The notes under the pieces are model-generated. The model was not told the DNA's origin. It saw only the letters and a program-made list of their open reading frames with translations, and ran no database searches. Of a stretch of 64,000 nucleotides of DNA, positions 62,860 through 64,000 are shown in pieces; the first letter of the stretch is position 1; each line of letters opens with the position of its first letter. The DNA lies in the NCBI RefSeq assembly GCF_024710845.1, contig NZ_JANJTZ010000002.1:176292-240291 (forward strand), written 5' to 3'. The position numbers and the translations under genes were made by a program. The DNA is from Mesorhizobium sp. (GTDB lineage Bacteria; Pseudomonadota; Alphaproteobacteria; Rhizobiales; Rhizobiaceae).

Positions 62860-64000
62860 TTTCGGAACAGAAATGAGCACTGATTTCATTGAGGTTTTAA
62901 CCTCACTCGTGCCCGTCAATGTCCTCAGCAGCTCATATGTCGATCCGCCGATGTGAACTTCGCGCTCCGCGACGTCGACGCGCTGTGCCAGCGCGCGCAG
63001 ATGCTCACGCCGGTATCCGCCGCCTTCCAGACGGATTCGTTCGCGCGCCGCGAGGGCGAATCTGCGGATCATTGCCGGTGTGATCGCTCTATCGCCCGAC
63101 CTCTGAAGCATCGCCTCGATGCGCGAGGCATCGGCCTGCGCCTGGTCGTGAATGCCGCGCAGGCCGGTCATCCGCTCCGCCAACGCAGGTTCGCGTGGGT
63201 CGAATACGCCGGCCTCAACGCCGTCGTAGAGCCGCTGCAGTCGCATCTTGGTGTCCTCGATGCGCTTGTGCAGTTCGGCGAGCTGCTCTCGCCTCCGGTC
63301 GGATTGCTCCTGCCTGTGGTCGAGAATGCTCGCCAAGACCTCCTCGAGCCGTTCAGGTTGCAACAGGCGCTCCTCAATATGGTCGATGACGATACCGTCC
63401 AGCTTGTCCATCGGGATCGAGCGGCCGGCACATCCTGCCTCTCCCTGCCGTGCCTTGATCGAGCAGGCATAATAGCGATACTGCCCGCTCTTGCCGGTGC
63501 GGATTGTCATCGCACCGCCGCACTTGGCGCAGAAGCAGATGCCGGTCAGCAGGGTCGGCCCACTGGTAACGCGCGCGGGCGTGACTTTCGGGTTGCGGCG
63601 GCGCATCAGCTTCTGCACCGTTTCGAAGGTGTCGCGATCGATGATCGGCGGAACTTCGACGGCGACAACCTCGACCGCTGGCTTTAATTCTCCGGCCTTC
63701 GAGCGCTTGTTGAACTCGTGCTCGCCGATATAGGTGCGCCGCGTCAGCACGCGGTGAAGCTGGCCGATGCCCCAGCGTCCGCCGTGGCGTGTATAGATCC
63801 GGCTCTTGTTGAGGTGGTTCACGATCGCCTTCACCCCCATGGGGCCAGAGCCGCCTTCGCCCTGAAGCGCAAGGCGATAGATCAGCCGGATCGTGTCGGC
63901 GTGCAGCGGGTCGATCTCCAGCTTCTTCTTGGTCTTTGCCCCCCGCTGCTCGGCCGCGACCACGCGATAGCCGATCGGCGGCGCCGCACCATTCCAGAAG
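62815..64000 (-). CDS. Large serine recombinase / integrase (C-terminal part, runs off the right edge)
   Basis: The last about 395 codons of a site-specific serine recombinase; the catalytic resolvase domain lies beyond 64000. Visible are [14 protein letters not shown], the Recombinase DNA-binding domain ([54 protein letters not shown]), a zinc ribbon with Cys pairs in [10 protein letters not shown] and [14 protein letters not shown], and a coiled coil (about 63.15-63.35 kb) as in large serine integrases. The last 14 residues ([14 protein letters not shown]) are encoded by the 3' end of tRNA-Ser. The frame is open to the window edge, so the start is not here. Confidence 0.9.
   Translation of the reverse strand, partial: FWNGAAPPIGYRVVAAEQRGAKTKKKLEIDPLHADTIRLIYRLALQGEGGSGPMGVKAIVNHLNKSRIYTRHGGRWGIGQLHRVLTRRTYIGEHEFNKRSKAGELKPAVEVVAVEVPPIIDRDTFETVQKLMRRRNPKVTPARVTSGPTLLTGICFCAKCGGAMTIRTGKSGQYRYYACSIKARQGEAGCAGRSIPMDKLDGIVIDHIEERLLQPERLEEVLASILDHRQEQSDRRREQLAELHKRIEDTKMRLQRLYDGVEAGVFDPREPALAERMTGLRGIHDQAQADASRIEAMLQRSGDRAITPAMIRRFALAARERIRLEGGGYRREHLRALAQRVDVAEREVHIGGSTYELLRTLTGTSEVKTSMKSVLISVPKWRRERDSNPRYGLP

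Overview
The window is ordinary high-GC chromosome from an alphaproteobacterium of the order Hyphomicrobiales (Rhizobiales), most like the Mesorhizobium/Aminobacter/Phyllobacteriaceae group. The evidence is gene content and gene order: lptC-lptA-lptB-rpoN-hpf-ptsN on one strand; sppA-ihfB-lapA; glnD-murJ-trpS-usp-nfu; a 180-kDa-class NAD-glutamate dehydrogenase; an Hsp20/DUF1150 pair; an OlsB-type ornithine-lipid acyltransferase; and a malic enzyme fused to a phosphotransacetylase-like domain. The organism call is an inference from synteny and protein character; there is no 16S gene here.

Left third (1-26.5 kb): a cut-off UMF1-type transporter and the giant NAD-GDH, an AhpD-like protein, a YCII protein behind a striking palindrome, two exporters, the translational GTPase TypA, a VOC/GST pair, a nucleoside/ribose salvage cluster (ribokinase and nucleoside hydrolase), and Hsp20 plus DUF1150 behind a possible heat-shock promoter. 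The PTS-Ntr/sigma-54/LPS-transport block follows, then SppA, IHF-beta and LapA, an ornithine cyclodeaminase relative, two RNA methyltransferases translationally coupled to lspA, and an AcuI-like reductase.

Middle (26.5-44.7 kb): a membrane hybrid histidine kinase with a degenerate receiver, OlsB, and a four-gene arsenic operon (arsR, thioredoxin-type arsC, ACR3, glutaredoxin-type arsC). Next come a DMT transporter with a 22-bp palindrome upstream and a conserved rhizobial unknown. The accessory part is a single-chain restriction-modification enzyme whose specificity half has clearly lower GC, followed by a 97-residue protein carrying a possible sliding-clamp-binding motif and about 590 bp of hairpin-rich repeat. 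Beyond it lie maeB and mutS.

Right third (44.7-64 kb): a GGDEF-EAL protein without the usual inhibitory site, three tandem transporters (DMT, TetA-like and Fsr-like MFS), and the glnD-murJ-trpS-usp-nfu cluster. These are followed by a REP-like element and terminator, an L,D-transpeptidase, a CueR regulator, a BMP-type binding protein, msrA and two membrane proteins. The window ends at a tRNA-Ser(GGA) gene next to a serine recombinase that runs off the right edge. The recombinase frame reads without a break into the tRNA 3' end and uses a stop codon inside the tRNA gene. This looks like the junction of an integrated island. It and the restriction/repeat region are the most interesting parts of the window.
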